Assembly: GCA_930990965.1 (NCBI GenBank)
Contig: CAKNRQ010000020.1
Span: forward strand, 1-44,024
Origin: an uncultured Clostridia bacterium
GTDB taxonomy: Bacteria > Bacillota > Clostridia > Oscillospirales > Oscillospiraceae
Direction of reading: 5' to 3'
DNA: 44,024 nucleotides
This document shows, piece after piece, positions 15,660 through 27,130 of this stretch. The translations under genes and the position numbers were made by a program. Below the pieces are notes generated by a model. The model was not told the origin of the DNA. It saw nothing but the letters and a program-made list of their open reading frames with translations, and did no database searches. Positions within the stretch are counted from its first letter, which is position 1. The number at the start of each line of letters is the position of its first letter.

Positions 15660-15706
15660 TTAGTTGCACCTCCGTTCCAGCTTAATTTGTTTTTAACAGC
15701 CTTAAT

Positions 15707-15735
15707 ATAATAGCACTACGCGCATGTAAATGCAA
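15707..15735 (-). promoter_or_regulatory. Promoter of rpmB
   Basis: On the minus strand TTGCAT (15735-15730) and TATTAT (15712-15707) are 17 nt apart, about 48 nt before the start codon. Confidence 0.7.
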
Positions 15736-15779
15736 GCAAAATCTCACAGGACGGTAAATTCCGTGCAGAACAAAAAACA

Positions 15780-15808
15780 TTGCCAAAACCGCGCCGGGTG
15801 GGTACAAT
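15780..15808 (+). promoter_or_regulatory. Promoter of the hprK operon
   Basis: TTGCCA (15780-15785) and TACAAT (15803-15808) with a 17-nt spacer, divergent from the rpmB promoter. Confidence 0.7.
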
Positions 15809-15826
15809 ATACATAGGCAAGATTTA

Positions 15827-15859
15827 GTGCCGCCCAGGCGGCACAGGTGCCACGGCACC
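15827..15859 (+). promoter_or_regulatory. Two small hairpins in the hprK leader
   Basis: GTGCCGCC/GGCGGCAC (15827-15834 with 15837-15844) and GGTGCC/GGCACC (15846-15851 with 15854-15859) stand side by side just before the AAAGGAGG site at 15862-15869. They could tune ribosome access. Confidence 0.4.
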
Positions 15860-15876
15860 GGAAAGGAGGCGCCACT

Positions 15877-16818
15877 GTGAACGACGAATATTCCGTGAGC
15901 CTGACTCAGGTGGCTAAGGAACAGAATCTCACCATATTGCACGCAGCCAAGGACTTCGAATCCGTGCGCGTGCGCACCGCAGATGTGAACCGCCCGGCGC
16001 TGCAGCTCGCGGGCTTCTATGACTACTTCGACCCCAAGCGGCTGCAGCTTATCGGCAGAGTCGAGTGCACATATCTGGAGAGCCTCGACCCCGAACAGCG
16101 CCGCGAAGCGCTCGAACGCTTCATGCGCTTCGACCTCTGCGCCATCATACTCTGCCACGGCATAGACACCCTTCCCGAGCTAACCGAAACCGCCCGCAAA
16201 TACGACCGCACGCTCATGTGTACGAACGAGGACACTTCGACCTTCATGGCCGACCTCATAACCATGCTGCGCAACGCCATGGCCCCGAGGGTGACCATGC
16301 ACGGCGTGCTCGTGGAGGTGTACGGCGAGGGCCTGCTCATAACGGGCGATTCCGGCGTGGGCAAGAGCGAGACAGCCCTGGAACTCATAAAGCGCGGCCA
16401 CAGGCTTATAGCCGACGACGCGGTGGAGATACGCCGCATTTCACGCGAAACGCTCATAGGCACGGCCCCGGAGCTCATACGTTACTACATGGAGCTGCGC
16501 GGCATAGGCGTTATAAACGCGAGGCACATCTTCGGCGTCGGCGCGGTGAAGCCAGAGACCAACGTCGACCTCGTGGTCAACTTTGAACTCTGGGATGACA
16601 ACAAGGCCTATGACCGCCTCGGCCTGGAAACGGAGTACTCAACCATACTCGGCGTGGAGATACCCGCCTACACCATACCAGTGCGGCCCGGGCGCAACCT
16701 CGCCGTAATACTAGAGTTGGCGGCCATGAACAACCGCCAGAAGAAGATGGGTTATAACGCCGCCGCCGCGCTCGCGCGTGAGCACGACGCGCTTGTTGAC
16801 AAGGGAAAGGACTTCTGA
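15877..16818 (+). CDS. hprK: HPr kinase/phosphorylase
   Basis: A 313-residue bifunctional kinase/phosphorylase acting on Ser46 of HPr, the switch of carbon catabolite control in Gram-positive bacteria. An N-terminal domain (to about residue 130) is followed by Walker A GDSGVGKS (about 158-164), LIADDAVEI, and the HprK signature MELRGIGVINARHIFG. The start is GTG 15877, 7 nt after a perfect AAAGGAGG; no ATG fits. Its TGA overlaps the murB ATG by one base. The order hprK-murB-rapZ-glmR-whiA is widely conserved in Clostridia and links carbon status to wall synthesis. Confidence 0.95.
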   Translation: MNDEYSVSLTQVAKEQNLTILHAAKDFESVRVRTADVNRPALQLAGFYDYFDPKRLQLIGRVECTYLESLDPEQRREALERFMRFDLCAIILCHGIDTLPELTETARKYDRTLMCTNEDTSTFMADLITMLRNAMAPRVTMHGVLVEVYGEGLLITGDSGVGKSETALELIKRGHRLIADDAVEIRRISRETLIGTAPELIRYYMELRGIGVINARHIFGVGAVKPETNVDLVVNFELWDDNKAYDRLGLETEYSTILGVEIPAYTIPVRPGRNLAVILELAAMNNRQKKMGYNAAAALAREHDALVDKGKDF

Positions 16819-17741
16819 TGCCGGACTACAACGCTATCACCCGTGAACTGCGCCAGGCGTTCCCGGAGCTGGAAATACGCGAAAACGAGCCCATGAGCGC
16901 CCACTGCTCCTTCAAAATCGGCGGCCCGGCGCGCCTGATGCTGTTTCCGGCCTCGGCAGGAGAGGCGGCTGCTGCGCTCGGCCTGCTGCGCCGTGAAGGC
17001 GTGCGCACACTCATAATGGGCAACGGCACTAACCTGCTGGTGCCCGACGAGGGCTACGACGGCGCGGTTGTGTGCATGTCGCGTCCCTGCTCTGATATAG
17101 AGCTCATTGACGAGACAAAGATACGCGCCGGATCCGGGGCGACGCTCGCGGCCACGGCCGTATTTGCGGCCGAGCACTCGCTTACGGGTCTGGAGTTTGC
17201 TCACGGCATACCGGGCAGCGTGGGCGGCGGTACGGCCATGAACGCCGGCGCCTACGGCGGCGAGATGCGCGACATCATAGAGAGTGTGGAGTTTGTAGAC
17301 CTCGACGGCCAAATAAAGACGCTCGAAGCGTCTGAGCTCGGTATGAGCTACCGGCACAGCGTCTTTTCCGACACGGATAAGCTCATAACCTCGGTAACGT
17401 TCGCGCTCACCCCGGGGGACGCGGGAGCTATACGGGAGCGCATGCGCGAGCTGATAGAAAAGCGCCGCGCTTCCCAGCCCCTGGATATGCCCAGCGCGGG
17501 CAGCACCTTCAAGCGCCCCGCAAACGGCTATGCCGCAGCCATGATAGACGCCGCGGGCCTCAAGGGAGAGCGTGTGGGCGGCGCGATGGTGTCCACAAAG
17601 CACGCGGGATTTGTGATAAACGCGGGCGGCGCGAGCTATGAGGACGTGGTCGCGCTCATGCGCGAGATACGCCGCAGGGTGTACGAGCGCGAGGGCGTGC
17701 TGCTTGAACCGGAAGTGAAGCTCATGGGCCCGGGCCTGTGA
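16818..17741 (+). CDS. murB: UDP-N-acetylenolpyruvoylglucosamine reductase
   Basis: A 307-residue FAD enzyme that reduces UDP-GlcNAc-enolpyruvate to UDP-MurNAc in peptidoglycan synthesis. Visible: FKIGGPARLM at the start of the FAD domain, GNGTNLLVPDEGYDG, GIPGSVGGGTAMNAGAYGGE around the flavin, PSAGSTFKRP with the proton-donor Ser region, and MVSTKHAGFVINAGGAS. The ATG shares one base with the stop of hprK, so translation is coupled. Length is typical of the short type II MurB. Confidence 0.96.
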   Translation: MPDYNAITRELRQAFPELEIRENEPMSAHCSFKIGGPARLMLFPASAGEAAAALGLLRREGVRTLIMGNGTNLLVPDEGYDGAVVCMSRPCSDIELIDETKIRAGSGATLAATAVFAAEHSLTGLEFAHGIPGSVGGGTAMNAGAYGGEMRDIIESVEFVDLDGQIKTLEASELGMSYRHSVFSDTDKLITSVTFALTPGDAGAIRERMRELIEKRRASQPLDMPSAGSTFKRPANGYAAAMIDAAGLKGERVGGAMVSTKHAGFVINAGGASYEDVVALMREIRRRVYEREGVLLEPEVKLMGPGL

Positions 17742-17759
17742 GCACGCAAGGAGATAGAG

Positions 17760-18614
17760 ATGGAGTTTCTGATAATTTCGGGCATGTCCGGGGCGGGAAA
17801 GAGCCAGGCCGCGGACATCCTCGAGGACATGGACTACTACTGCGTGGACAATCTGCCACTGGCGCTGCTGCCGCGCTTTGCGGAGCTGTGCCTAGCCAGC
17901 CAAGGGCGCTATGAGCGCGTGGCGCTGGTAACAGACGTGCGCGAGCGCGAGAGTCTTGGCGCGCTGCTGCCCGCGCTCGACGGGCTGTGGGAAATGGGAC
18001 TTGAGTACCGCATACTGTTTATGGAGGCAGACGTGCCGACAATAGTGCGCCGCTACAAGAGTTCGCGCAGGCCGCACCCCATGCAGGAGCCTGGCGACAC
18101 GGTGGAGGACGCCGTGCGCCGCGAGGCTCGCTCGCTCGCACCCGTGCGGGAGAGGGCCGACTACATTATAAATACCAGCGGGCTGACCACCAGCATGCTG
18201 CAAAGCCGCATCCGCGAGCTGCTTGACCGCAAGGAGCGCAGCTTTGCGGTCATGGTTTCGGCCTTCGGCTACAAATACGGGCTGCCCATTGACGCCGACC
18301 TGGTCTTCGATGTGCGCTTTTTGCCGAACCCGTACTACGTGGCCCAGCTGCGCCCGCACTCTGGGCTCGACGCGGATGTGTCAAAGTTTGTACTTGACCG
18401 TCCGGAGTCGCAAGCTTTTATGGAGCGGCTACTGGCCCTGCTCGACTACATAATTCCGCTCTACGCCGAAGAGGGGCGCTACACGCTGCATATAGCCATC
18501 GGCTGCACCGGCGGCAGGCACCGCAGCGTGGCCGTGGCCAATGCCGTGGCCGCGCACCTGTCGGAGCGGCGCGAGAATGTGACCGCCACCTTCCGTGACA
18601 TAGACAAGGGGTGA
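17760..18614 (+). CDS. rapZ: RNase adapter/nucleotide-binding protein RapZ (YvcJ)
   Basis: A 284-residue P-loop protein. Walker A GMSGAGKSQA at about residues 8-17, DNLP, RYKSSRRPHPM, and the C-terminal domain FGYKYGLPIDADLVFDVRFL followed by the GCTGGRHRSV signature. In E. coli RapZ presents GlmZ RNA to RNase E and binds glucosamine-6-phosphate; in Bacillus YvcJ is a nucleotide-binding protein needed for competence. Here, beside murB and glmR, a link to amino-sugar supply is likely. AAGGAG lies before ATG 17760. Its stop overlaps a potential GTG start of the next gene. Confidence 0.95.
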   Translation: MEFLIISGMSGAGKSQAADILEDMDYYCVDNLPLALLPRFAELCLASQGRYERVALVTDVRERESLGALLPALDGLWEMGLEYRILFMEADVPTIVRRYKSSRRPHPMQEPGDTVEDAVRREARSLAPVRERADYIINTSGLTTSMLQSRIRELLDRKERSFAVMVSAFGYKYGLPIDADLVFDVRFLPNPYYVAQLRPHSGLDADVSKFVLDRPESQAFMERLLALLDYIIPLYAEEGRYTLHIAIGCTGGRHRSVAVANAVAAHLSERRENVTATFRDIDKG

Positions 18615-18616
18615 AT

Positions 18617-19615
18617 ATGAAACCTGAACGCCTTCACGACCCGCGTATTGCCGTAATCGGCGGCGGTACGGGCCTTTCGACCATGCTGCGCGGGCTTAAA
18701 AAACTCTCGCAGAACATAACAGCCATTGTCACCGTCGCAGACGACGGCGGCGGCAGCGGCATGCTCAGGGAGGACCTCGGCATGCCGCCCCCGGGAGATG
18801 TGCGTAACTGCATACAGGCCCTGGCCAACACCGAGCCCATCATGGAAAAGCTCCTGGCCTACCGCTTCACTGACGGTAGGCTCAAGGGTCAGAGCTTCGG
18901 CAACCTGTTCCTGGCCGCGCTCAACGGCATGTCGGATACCTTCGACGAGGCCGTGCGGCGCATGTCGGACGTCCTGGCCATCACCGGCCGCGTGCTGCCG
19001 GTGACGAATGAAAACGTCTATCTCGCGGCAGAGTTTGACGACGGCACCGAGGCCGTGGGCGAGAGCCACATCGCCGAGTTCAAAAAGGGCTCGGACAAGC
19101 GCATTCGCCGCGTCCGTCTCATCCCGGAGCGGCCGCCCGCCCTGCCCGAAGCGCTGGAGGCCATAAACGGCGCCGACATGATAGTGCTCGGCCCCGGCAG
19201 CCTCTATACATCCATCATGCCGAACCTGGTCACCGAGGGCGTGGCCGAAGCCATAACCCACTCCGACGCTTTCAAGATATATGTGCTCAACGTCATGACC
19301 CAGGACGGCGAGACAGAGAGCTACACCGCCAGCGACCACATAGAGGCGCTCTTCTCAAACTCCGGCGCGCACCTCTTCGACTGGTGCCTGGCTAACAGCA
19401 TGGACATACCGTCGGAAATAGCCGGACGTTACCGCGCCGAAGGGGCGCAGCCGGTTGAGATAGACGACGAAGAAGTGTACAAACTGGGAGTGGGAATATT
19501 GCGCGCTCCGGTAGCGAGCTGGGCCAGCGGCTATGTGCGCCACGACCCGGATAGGCTTTCGGCCGAGCTGCTGCGCCTCTACCACGAGAAGTCGCACACC
19601 CGTGTTTACATGTAG
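18617..19615 (+). CDS. glmR: GlmR/YvcK family regulator of carbon flux to peptidoglycan
   Basis: A 332-residue protein of the CofD-like YvcK family. PRIAVIGGGTGLSTMLRGLK at the N-terminus and TVADDGGGSG form the nucleotide-sugar site; GDVRNCIQALAN and LGPGSLYTSIMPNL follow. B. subtilis YvcK binds UDP-GlcNAc and stimulates GlmS. ATG 18617 is chosen because AAGGGG (18606-18611) ends 5 nt before it; a GTG at 18611 overlapping the rapZ stop is the alternative and would add two residues. Confidence 0.94.
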   Translation: MKPERLHDPRIAVIGGGTGLSTMLRGLKKLSQNITAIVTVADDGGGSGMLREDLGMPPPGDVRNCIQALANTEPIMEKLLAYRFTDGRLKGQSFGNLFLAALNGMSDTFDEAVRRMSDVLAITGRVLPVTNENVYLAAEFDDGTEAVGESHIAEFKKGSDKRIRRVRLIPERPPALPEALEAINGADMIVLGPGSLYTSIMPNLVTEGVAEAITHSDAFKIYVLNVMTQDGETESYTASDHIEALFSNSGAHLFDWCLANSMDIPSEIAGRYRAEGAQPVEIDDEEVYKLGVGILRAPVASWASGYVRHDPDRLSAELLRLYHEKSHTRVYM

Positions 19616-19624
19616 GAGGATTAA

Positions 19625-20539
19625 ATGTCTTTTGCATCCGAGGTCAAGGCAGAGCTCTGCCATGTGAAGCGCAGCCGCAAGTGCTGCGCCGTGGCAGAGT
19701 GCTACGGCGTCATGCTCTACTGCAACAGTTTTACGCCGAGGGAGATAAGGATAATAACAGGCAGCCCGGAGTTTATAGAGCTGCTGCCGAAACTCTTCCG
19801 CAAGGCGTTCAACGTGAGCTTTGACATCCTGCCGGAGAACGTAAAACCGGGCGGCCGGGCGACTCTGCTCATGACAGACCCCGAAAAGATCGCCACGGTT
19901 TTCCGCGCCTTCGGCATGGAGCCCTCCGACACGCTCACGCTGCACATAAACCTGGGCGTGCTGGAAAACGACTGCTGCAAGACTTCGTTCGTGCGCGGCG
20001 CCTTCCTGGCGGGCGGGAGCATAACCGACCCCGCCAAGCGCTACCACCTGGAGCTCACCACCACGCACGCCGCGGTGGGGCGCGAGATGTGCGCGCTGCT
20101 CCTGGAACTGGGCTTTGAACCGGGGCTTGCCATGCGCGGAGCAAACCACGTGGCGTACTTCAAGCAGTCCGAGGCCATAGCCGACTTCCTGACCATGGCC
20201 GGAGCCGGTGTGCCGGCCATGGAAGTGATGAGCGCCAGAGTTGAAAAAGACATGCGCAACGAGATAAACCGCAAGGTGAACTGCGACAGCGCAAACGCCG
20301 ACAAGATAGTCGCCGCCGCGGCCGAGCAGCTCGAGGCCATACGCCGCATAGAGCGTGAGCAGGGCCTGGACACGCTGCCGGAGGGCTTGCAGCAGGCGGC
20401 GCTGCTGCGCATAGCGAACCCGGAGGCGAGCCTTGCCGAGCTCGCGGCGTTGTCCGTGCCCAGCGTGACCAAAAGCTGCCTGAGCCACAGGCTCAAGCGC
20501 CTGGCCGCCATAGCCAAAGACGGCAGAACTGGAGATTAG
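19625..20539 (+). CDS. whiA: DNA-binding protein WhiA
   Basis: A 304-residue protein with an N-terminal LAGLIDADG-homing-endonuclease-like fold (SFASEVKAELCHVKRSRKCC, KTSFVRGAFLAGGSITDPAK) and a C-terminal helix-turn-helix (LAELAALSVPSVTKSCLSHR, LKRLAAIAK). WhiA controls cell division and sporulation genes in actinobacteria and influences division in Bacillus. GGAGG lies 7 nt before ATG 19625. Normal length. It ends one base before the dnaE ATG. Confidence 0.96.
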   Translation: MSFASEVKAELCHVKRSRKCCAVAECYGVMLYCNSFTPREIRIITGSPEFIELLPKLFRKAFNVSFDILPENVKPGGRATLLMTDPEKIATVFRAFGMEPSDTLTLHINLGVLENDCCKTSFVRGAFLAGGSITDPAKRYHLELTTTHAAVGREMCALLLELGFEPGLAMRGANHVAYFKQSEAIADFLTMAGAGVPAMEVMSARVEKDMRNEINRKVNCDSANADKIVAAAAEQLEAIRRIEREQGLDTLPEGLQQAALLRIANPEASLAELAALSVPSVTKSCLSHRLKRLAAIAKDGRTGD

Positions 20540-20540
20540 C

Positions 20541-23500
20541 ATGAGTTTTGTACATCTGCATCTACACACGGAATACAGTCTGCTCGACGGTGCGTGCCGC
20601 ATAGACGCCTTGGCCGAACGGGCGAAGGAGCTGGGCTTTGAGGCTCTGGCCATAACCGACCACGGAGTAATGTACGGCGCCGTGAACTTTTACCGCGCCT
20701 GCGTAAAGGCCGGGATTAAGCCCATCATCGGCTGCGAGGTGTATGTGGCGCCCAGGAGCCGCACGGACCGCGAGTACGGCATCGACAGCCAGTACACGCA
20801 CCTGATACTGCTCTGCAAGGATGAGACCGGCTACCGCAACCTGAGTTATCTTGTGTCCATGGGCTTTGTCGAGGGCTTCTACGTGAAGCCGCGCATAGAC
20901 TGGGGCCTGCTGCACGAGCACTCCGAGGGTCTGGTGTGCCTCTCCGGCTGCCTCGCGGGAGACATACCGCAGAAGATAGTGAACGGCCGCTATGAGGACG
21001 CCAAAGCCCGGGCGCTGGAGCTGCGCGAAGTCTTTGGCGAGGACTTCTACCTGGAAATCCAGAGACACGGCATACGCGAGGAGGAGACCGCCGCGCGCGG
21101 CATACTGCGCATCCACGACGAGACGGGCATACCCATAGCCGTGACCAACGACGCACACTATATAAACAAAGAGGACGCCTACTATCAGGACGTGCTCATG
21201 TGCATACAGACCGGCAAAACGGTCAATGAGGCAGAGCGCATGCGCTTCGAGACGCAGGAATTCTACCTCAAGAGCGAAGAGGAGATGCGCGCTCTCTTCC
21301 CCGAGAGACAGGACGCGGCCGACAACACGGTGGAGATCGCCGCCAAGTGTAACTTCGACTTTGAGTTCGGTCACTACCACTTGCCGCGATTCCAGCTCCC
21401 CGCGGGCGAGACGGACAGCTTCGAGTATTTGAAGAAGCTCTGCGAAGCCGGATTTGAGCGCCGCTACGGGCCCGAGCGCGAAGACGCCAAAAAGCAGATG
21501 GACTATGAGCTCGACATGATAAAGCGCATGGGCTTTGTCGACTACTTCCTCATAGTCTCGGACTTCATAGGCTACGCCAAGGGCCGCGGCATACCCGTAG
21601 GCCCCGGCCGCGGCAGCGCGGCGGGCAGCGTCGTCAGCTACTGCCTGAACATAACCGACGTCGATCCAATCAAGTACAGCCTCTATTTTGAGCGCTTTTT
21701 GAACCCCGAGCGCGTGAGTATGCCCGATATAGACATCGACTTCTGCGTACGCCGCCGCGGCGAGGTCATAGACTACGTCAACCGCAAGTACGGCAACGAC
21801 CACGTGGCTCAGATTGTGACCTTCGGCACCATGGCCGCGCGCCAGGCCGTGCGAGACACGGGCAGGGCGCTCGACATAAGCTACGCCGAGTGCGACGCCG
21901 TGGCCAAGCAGGTGCCATTCGCCCTGGGTATGACTCTGGACGAGGCCATGCGCCTCTCAAAGCCCATGCGTGAGATGTACGCCGCCGATGAGCGCATAAA
22001 GAAACTTATTGACACGGCCCGGGCCCTTGAGGGCATGCCGCGCCACGCGAGCACTCACGCCGCAGGTGTGGTCATAACGGAAAAACCCGTCTACGAGTAC
22101 GTACCGCTGGCCAAGAACGACGAGAGCGTCGTCACGCAGTACACCATGACCACGCTCGAAGAGCTCGGACTGCTGAAAATGGACTTCCTGGGTCTCAGGA
22201 ACCTCACCATTCTCGACGACGCCGTGCAGCTTCTGCGCCGCAGCAACCCGGATTTCGACATCAACACCATCCCCGAAGACGACGAAGACACCTTCGCCAT
22301 GCTCTCGGCCGGTAAGACCGAGGGCGTTTTCCAGCTTGAAAGCGCTGGCATGACCAGCGTGTGTACACGCCTGGGCCCGAAGAGCATCGAGGACATCACC
22401 GCCGTCATAGCCCTCTACCGCCCGGGACCGATGGACTCCATCCCCCGCTTCATAGAGAACAGCCAGCACCCGGAGCGGATAAAGTACAAGCACCCCTCCC
22501 TGGAACCCATACTCGCCGTAACCTACGGCTGCATAGTCTACCAGGAGCAGGTTATAGAGATTTTCCGGCGCCTTGCCGGGTTCTCGCTCGGACAGGCCGA
22601 CAACATACGCCGCGCCATGAGCAAGAAGAAACACGCCGTCATCGACGCCGAGCGCGTGGCCTTTATCCACGGCGACGAGGGCAGAAATATCCCCGGCTGC
22701 GTAAAAAACGGCATACCCGAGGCCACAGCCAGCGCCATATACGACGAGATACTCGACTTCGCCAGCTACGCCTTCAATAAGGCGCACGCCGTGGCCTACG
22801 CCATCGTGGCCTACCGCACGGCGTACATGAAGCGGCACTATCCGCGTGAATACATGGCCGCGCTGCTCACGAGCGTGCTCGATTCCTCCAGCAAGGTCGC
22901 GGAATACATCGCCGAGTGCCGCGAGATGCGCATTAACCTGTTGCCGCCGGACGTCAACGAGTCCGACGCCTACTTTACCATTTCGGGGAAGAACATCCGC
23001 TTCGGCCTTGTGGCGATAAAGAACATCGGCGAGAAATTTATATTGCAGCTCATGGACGAAAGACGCGAAAACGGCCCGTTCAAATCCCTTGAGGACTTCT
23101 GCCGCCGCATGTCCGGCAAAGAACTCAACCGCCGCGCCATTGAGAGCCTCATACGTTCGGGAGCCTTCGACAGCCTGGGCGCGACGCGCAAGTCCATGAT
23201 GGCCGTGCTCGACAATGTACTCGAGGGCATAGCCTCGGACGGACGCCGCAATATAGAGGGGCAGATGGATCTCTTCGGCGGCGAGGAGCCCGCGCTGACG
23301 GCCATCGCCATGCCGCAGATGGAGGAGTATTCGCGCGCCGAGCTGATGGCGATGGAACGCGAGACTACGGGCCTCTACCTCACCGGCCACCCCATGGACG
23401 AGTACCGCGAGGCCGCGCGCAGCGCCGGCGCCGTGAGCATAGGCGCCATACTCTCGGACTTTGCAAATGAGGCCGGGCCCGAGCGCTTTGCCGACGAGCA

Positions 23501-23987
23501 GTACGTCACCATAGCGGGCATCGTGGCTTCCAAGCGGACGCGCACCACGAAAAACGGCACGCTCATGGCCTACATTCAACTCGAGGACGACACTGGTACC
23601 ATAGAGCTGCTGGCCTTCCAGCGCGCCCTGGATAACGGCGGCGGCTATGTCGCCGACAATGCAGCCATTATCGTGCGCGGACGTATATCCGTGCGCGACG
23701 AGAAAGAGCCGCAGATAGTGGTGGACAGCATCCGTCCCATGTCTGACGCCGCGCTGCCTGACGGCAGCTATGCCAAGCCTCGCAAGCTCTGGATACGCCT
23801 GGCCCAAAATGACGCGCGTATCATGCGCCGTATAGAGCTTCTGCAGGAGATGTTCCCCGGCAACGACCGCATGATAGTCTATTTCGCGGATACGGGCCGC
23901 CGTCTCGGCGCGGATTGCGTTATTATGGACAGTCTGGTGCGCGAGCTGGTGGAGATGGTCGGCGCAGAAAATGTCAAGGTGGTCTAG
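20541..23987 (+). CDS. dnaE: DNA polymerase III alpha subunit DnaE
   Basis: A 1148-residue C-family polymerase, full length. The N-terminal PHP domain retains metal ligands (HLHLHTEYSLLDGA, ITDHGVMYG, GCEVYVAP). Next come the palm with PDIDIDF at residues 395-401, whose Asp residues bind catalytic Mg2+, KMDFLGLRNLT, fingers (YNPG-like ALYRPGPMDSIPRFI), a helix-hairpin-helix region, and an OB fold near residue 985 (VTIAGIVASKRTRTTKNGTL). It contains no exonuclease insertion, so this is DnaE and not PolC. It starts 1 nt after the whiA stop, with its ribosome site inside whiA. Confidence 0.97.
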   Translation: MSFVHLHLHTEYSLLDGACRIDALAERAKELGFEALAITDHGVMYGAVNFYRACVKAGIKPIIGCEVYVAPRSRTDREYGIDSQYTHLILLCKDETGYRNLSYLVSMGFVEGFYVKPRIDWGLLHEHSEGLVCLSGCLAGDIPQKIVNGRYEDAKARALELREVFGEDFYLEIQRHGIREEETAARGILRIHDETGIPIAVTNDAHYINKEDAYYQDVLMCIQTGKTVNEAERMRFETQEFYLKSEEEMRALFPERQDAADNTVEIAAKCNFDFEFGHYHLPRFQLPAGETDSFEYLKKLCEAGFERRYGPEREDAKKQMDYELDMIKRMGFVDYFLIVSDFIGYAKGRGIPVGPGRGSAAGSVVSYCLNITDVDPIKYSLYFERFLNPERVSMPDIDIDFCVRRRGEVIDYVNRKYGNDHVAQIVTFGTMAARQAVRDTGRALDISYAECDAVAKQVPFALGMTLDEAMRLSKPMREMYAADERIKKLIDTARALEGMPRHASTHAAGVVITEKPVYEYVPLAKNDESVVTQYTMTTLEELGLLKMDFLGLRNLTILDDAVQLLRRSNPDFDINTIPEDDEDTFAMLSAGKTEGVFQLESAGMTSVCTRLGPKSIEDITAVIALYRPGPMDSIPRFIENSQHPERIKYKHPSLEPILAVTYGCIVYQEQVIEIFRRLAGFSLGQADNIRRAMSKKKHAVIDAERVAFIHGDEGRNIPGCVKNGIPEATASAIYDEILDFASYAFNKAHAVAYAIVAYRTAYMKRHYPREYMAALLTSVLDSSSKVAEYIAECREMRINLLPPDVNESDAYFTISGKNIRFGLVAIKNIGEKFILQLMDERRENGPFKSLEDFCRRMSGKELNRRAIESLIRSGAFDSLGATRKSMMAVLDNVLEGIASDGRRNIEGQMDLFGGEEPALTAIAMPQMEEYSRAELMAMERETTGLYLTGHPMDEYREAARSAGAVSIGAILSDFANEAGPERFADEQYVTIAGIVASKRTRTTKNGTLMAYIQLEDDTGTIELLAFQRALDNGGGYVADNAAIIVRGRISVRDEKEPQIVVDSIRPMSDAALPDGSYAKPRKLWIRLAQNDARIMRRIELLQEMFPGNDRMIVYFADTGRRLGADCVIMDSLVRELVEMVGAENVKVV

Positions 23988-24055
23988 AAGCTGCCGCAAC
24001 GGCCCAACAGTTAAGGGCAAAAGTGGGATTTTTGCAGCTTTCAGGCGCAAAGTGC

Positions 24056-24084
24056 TTGACAATATTCTGATAGGATGATAGTAT
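24056..24084 (+). promoter_or_regulatory. Promoter of the riboswitch-ATPase transcript
   Basis: A consensus TTGACA (24056-24061) and TAGTAT (24079-24084) with a 17-nt spacer. The 23988-24055 stretch before it holds only AAGCTGC/GCAGCTT arms with a long loop, a weak possible dnaE terminator. Confidence 0.85.
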
Positions 24085-24207
24085 CTTGGATACGTGAGGG
24101 AGTAGTCTTCCTTAATGGAGGCAAGTCAACAACTTGGGGCCCCGGGCTCCTGGCTTGCATTAAATGGCGAGACTCATGGATGGGCAAGACCTTCCATGGG
24201 TCTTTTT
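24084..24207 (+). ncRNA. yybP-ykoY (manganese) riboswitch with terminator
   Basis: Family landmarks are present in order: GGGAGTAG (24098-24105), GTCAACA (24125-24131) and GGCGAGAC (24166-24173). A P1 helix can form from CGTGAG (24093-24098) with CTCATG (24173-24178), extended by TCTTG (24084-24088) with CAAGA (24185-24189). The same CTCATG is also part of GACTCATGGA (24171-24180), which pairs with TCCATGGGTC (24193-24202) followed by TTTTT: a terminator mutually exclusive with P1. Thus Mn2+ binding should stabilise P1 and turn the ATPase on. This agrees with the known ON-switch behaviour of the family. Confidence 0.9.
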
Positions 24208-24236
24208 GCTACATTAGGAAAGGGTGGTATCAACAA

Positions 24237-26870
<2,634 letters not shown>

Positions 26871-26879
26871 CCTGTCTGC

Positions 26880-26910
26880 AAGCGCCCCGGCCTTACCGGG
26901 GCGCTTTTTT
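26880..26910 (+). terminator. Terminator of the cation ATPase gene
   Basis: AAGCGCCCCGG (26880-26890), CCGGGGCGCTT (26896-26906), then TTTT. Confidence 0.93.
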
Positions 26911-26970
26911 ACTTGATTATCAGCGCAGTTTGTGATATGGTAATTGCATCACGTAGAAAAGGGTGAAAGA

Positions 26971-26994
26971 ATGTACAATACCTCCCGCAAATAA
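26971..26994 (+). CDS. Leader peptide of the ABC-F gene (MYNTSRK)
   Basis: ATG-TAC-AAT-ACC-TCC-CGC-AAA-TAA codes seven residues, 7 nt after an AAGGG site (26959-26963). Its last codons form the left arm of the hairpin at 26982-27028. A ribosome stalled here by an antibiotic would therefore change folding of the leader, as in known ABC-F and erm attenuators. Too short to prove by composition. Confidence 0.6.
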   Translation: MYNTSRK

Positions 26995-27107
26995 TGCCGA
27001 GGCGCAGTAAATGCGCCGACTGCGGGAGAAGTATATCTGTGCGCGCTCTGGTCTCACTATAAGTGAGGCTTTCGGCCGCGGGAAGACTTGCCCGCAGGCC
27101 GTTTTTT
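26982..27107 (+). promoter_or_regulatory. Transcription attenuator upstream of the ABC-F gene
   Basis: CTCCCGCA (26982-26989) pairs with TGCGGGAG (27021-27028) around an inner GGCGC/GCGCC hairpin (27001-27005 with 27013-27017). GTCTCACT pairs with AGTGAGGC (27051-27058 with 27062-27069). A 10-bp terminator follows: CGGCCGCGGG (27073-27082) with CCCGC-A-GGCCG (27091-27101) and six T. The terminator stands 8 nt before the gene's ribosome site. Freeing TGCGGGAG by a stalled ribosome could favour alternative pairing with the CCCGC arm (27091-27095). Confidence 0.7.
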
Positions 27108-27130
27108 GTTTTTAAAAAAGGAGTGTGCGC

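Noticed and set aside
21957..24062. 701-codon open frame antisense to dnaE
   Set aside because: It lies opposite a certain gene, has low-complexity His/Ala/Val-rich composition, no ribosome site and no known domain. It results from GC-rich codon use. The same applies to long frames antisense to nadE (12850-14703), glyS and the ATPase gene (24633-26621).
24215..24232. AGGGTGGTATCAAC, like a T-box sequence
   Set aside because: It is the ribosome site of the ATPase gene downstream of a yybP-ykoY aptamer; no specifier loop or T-box terminator is present.
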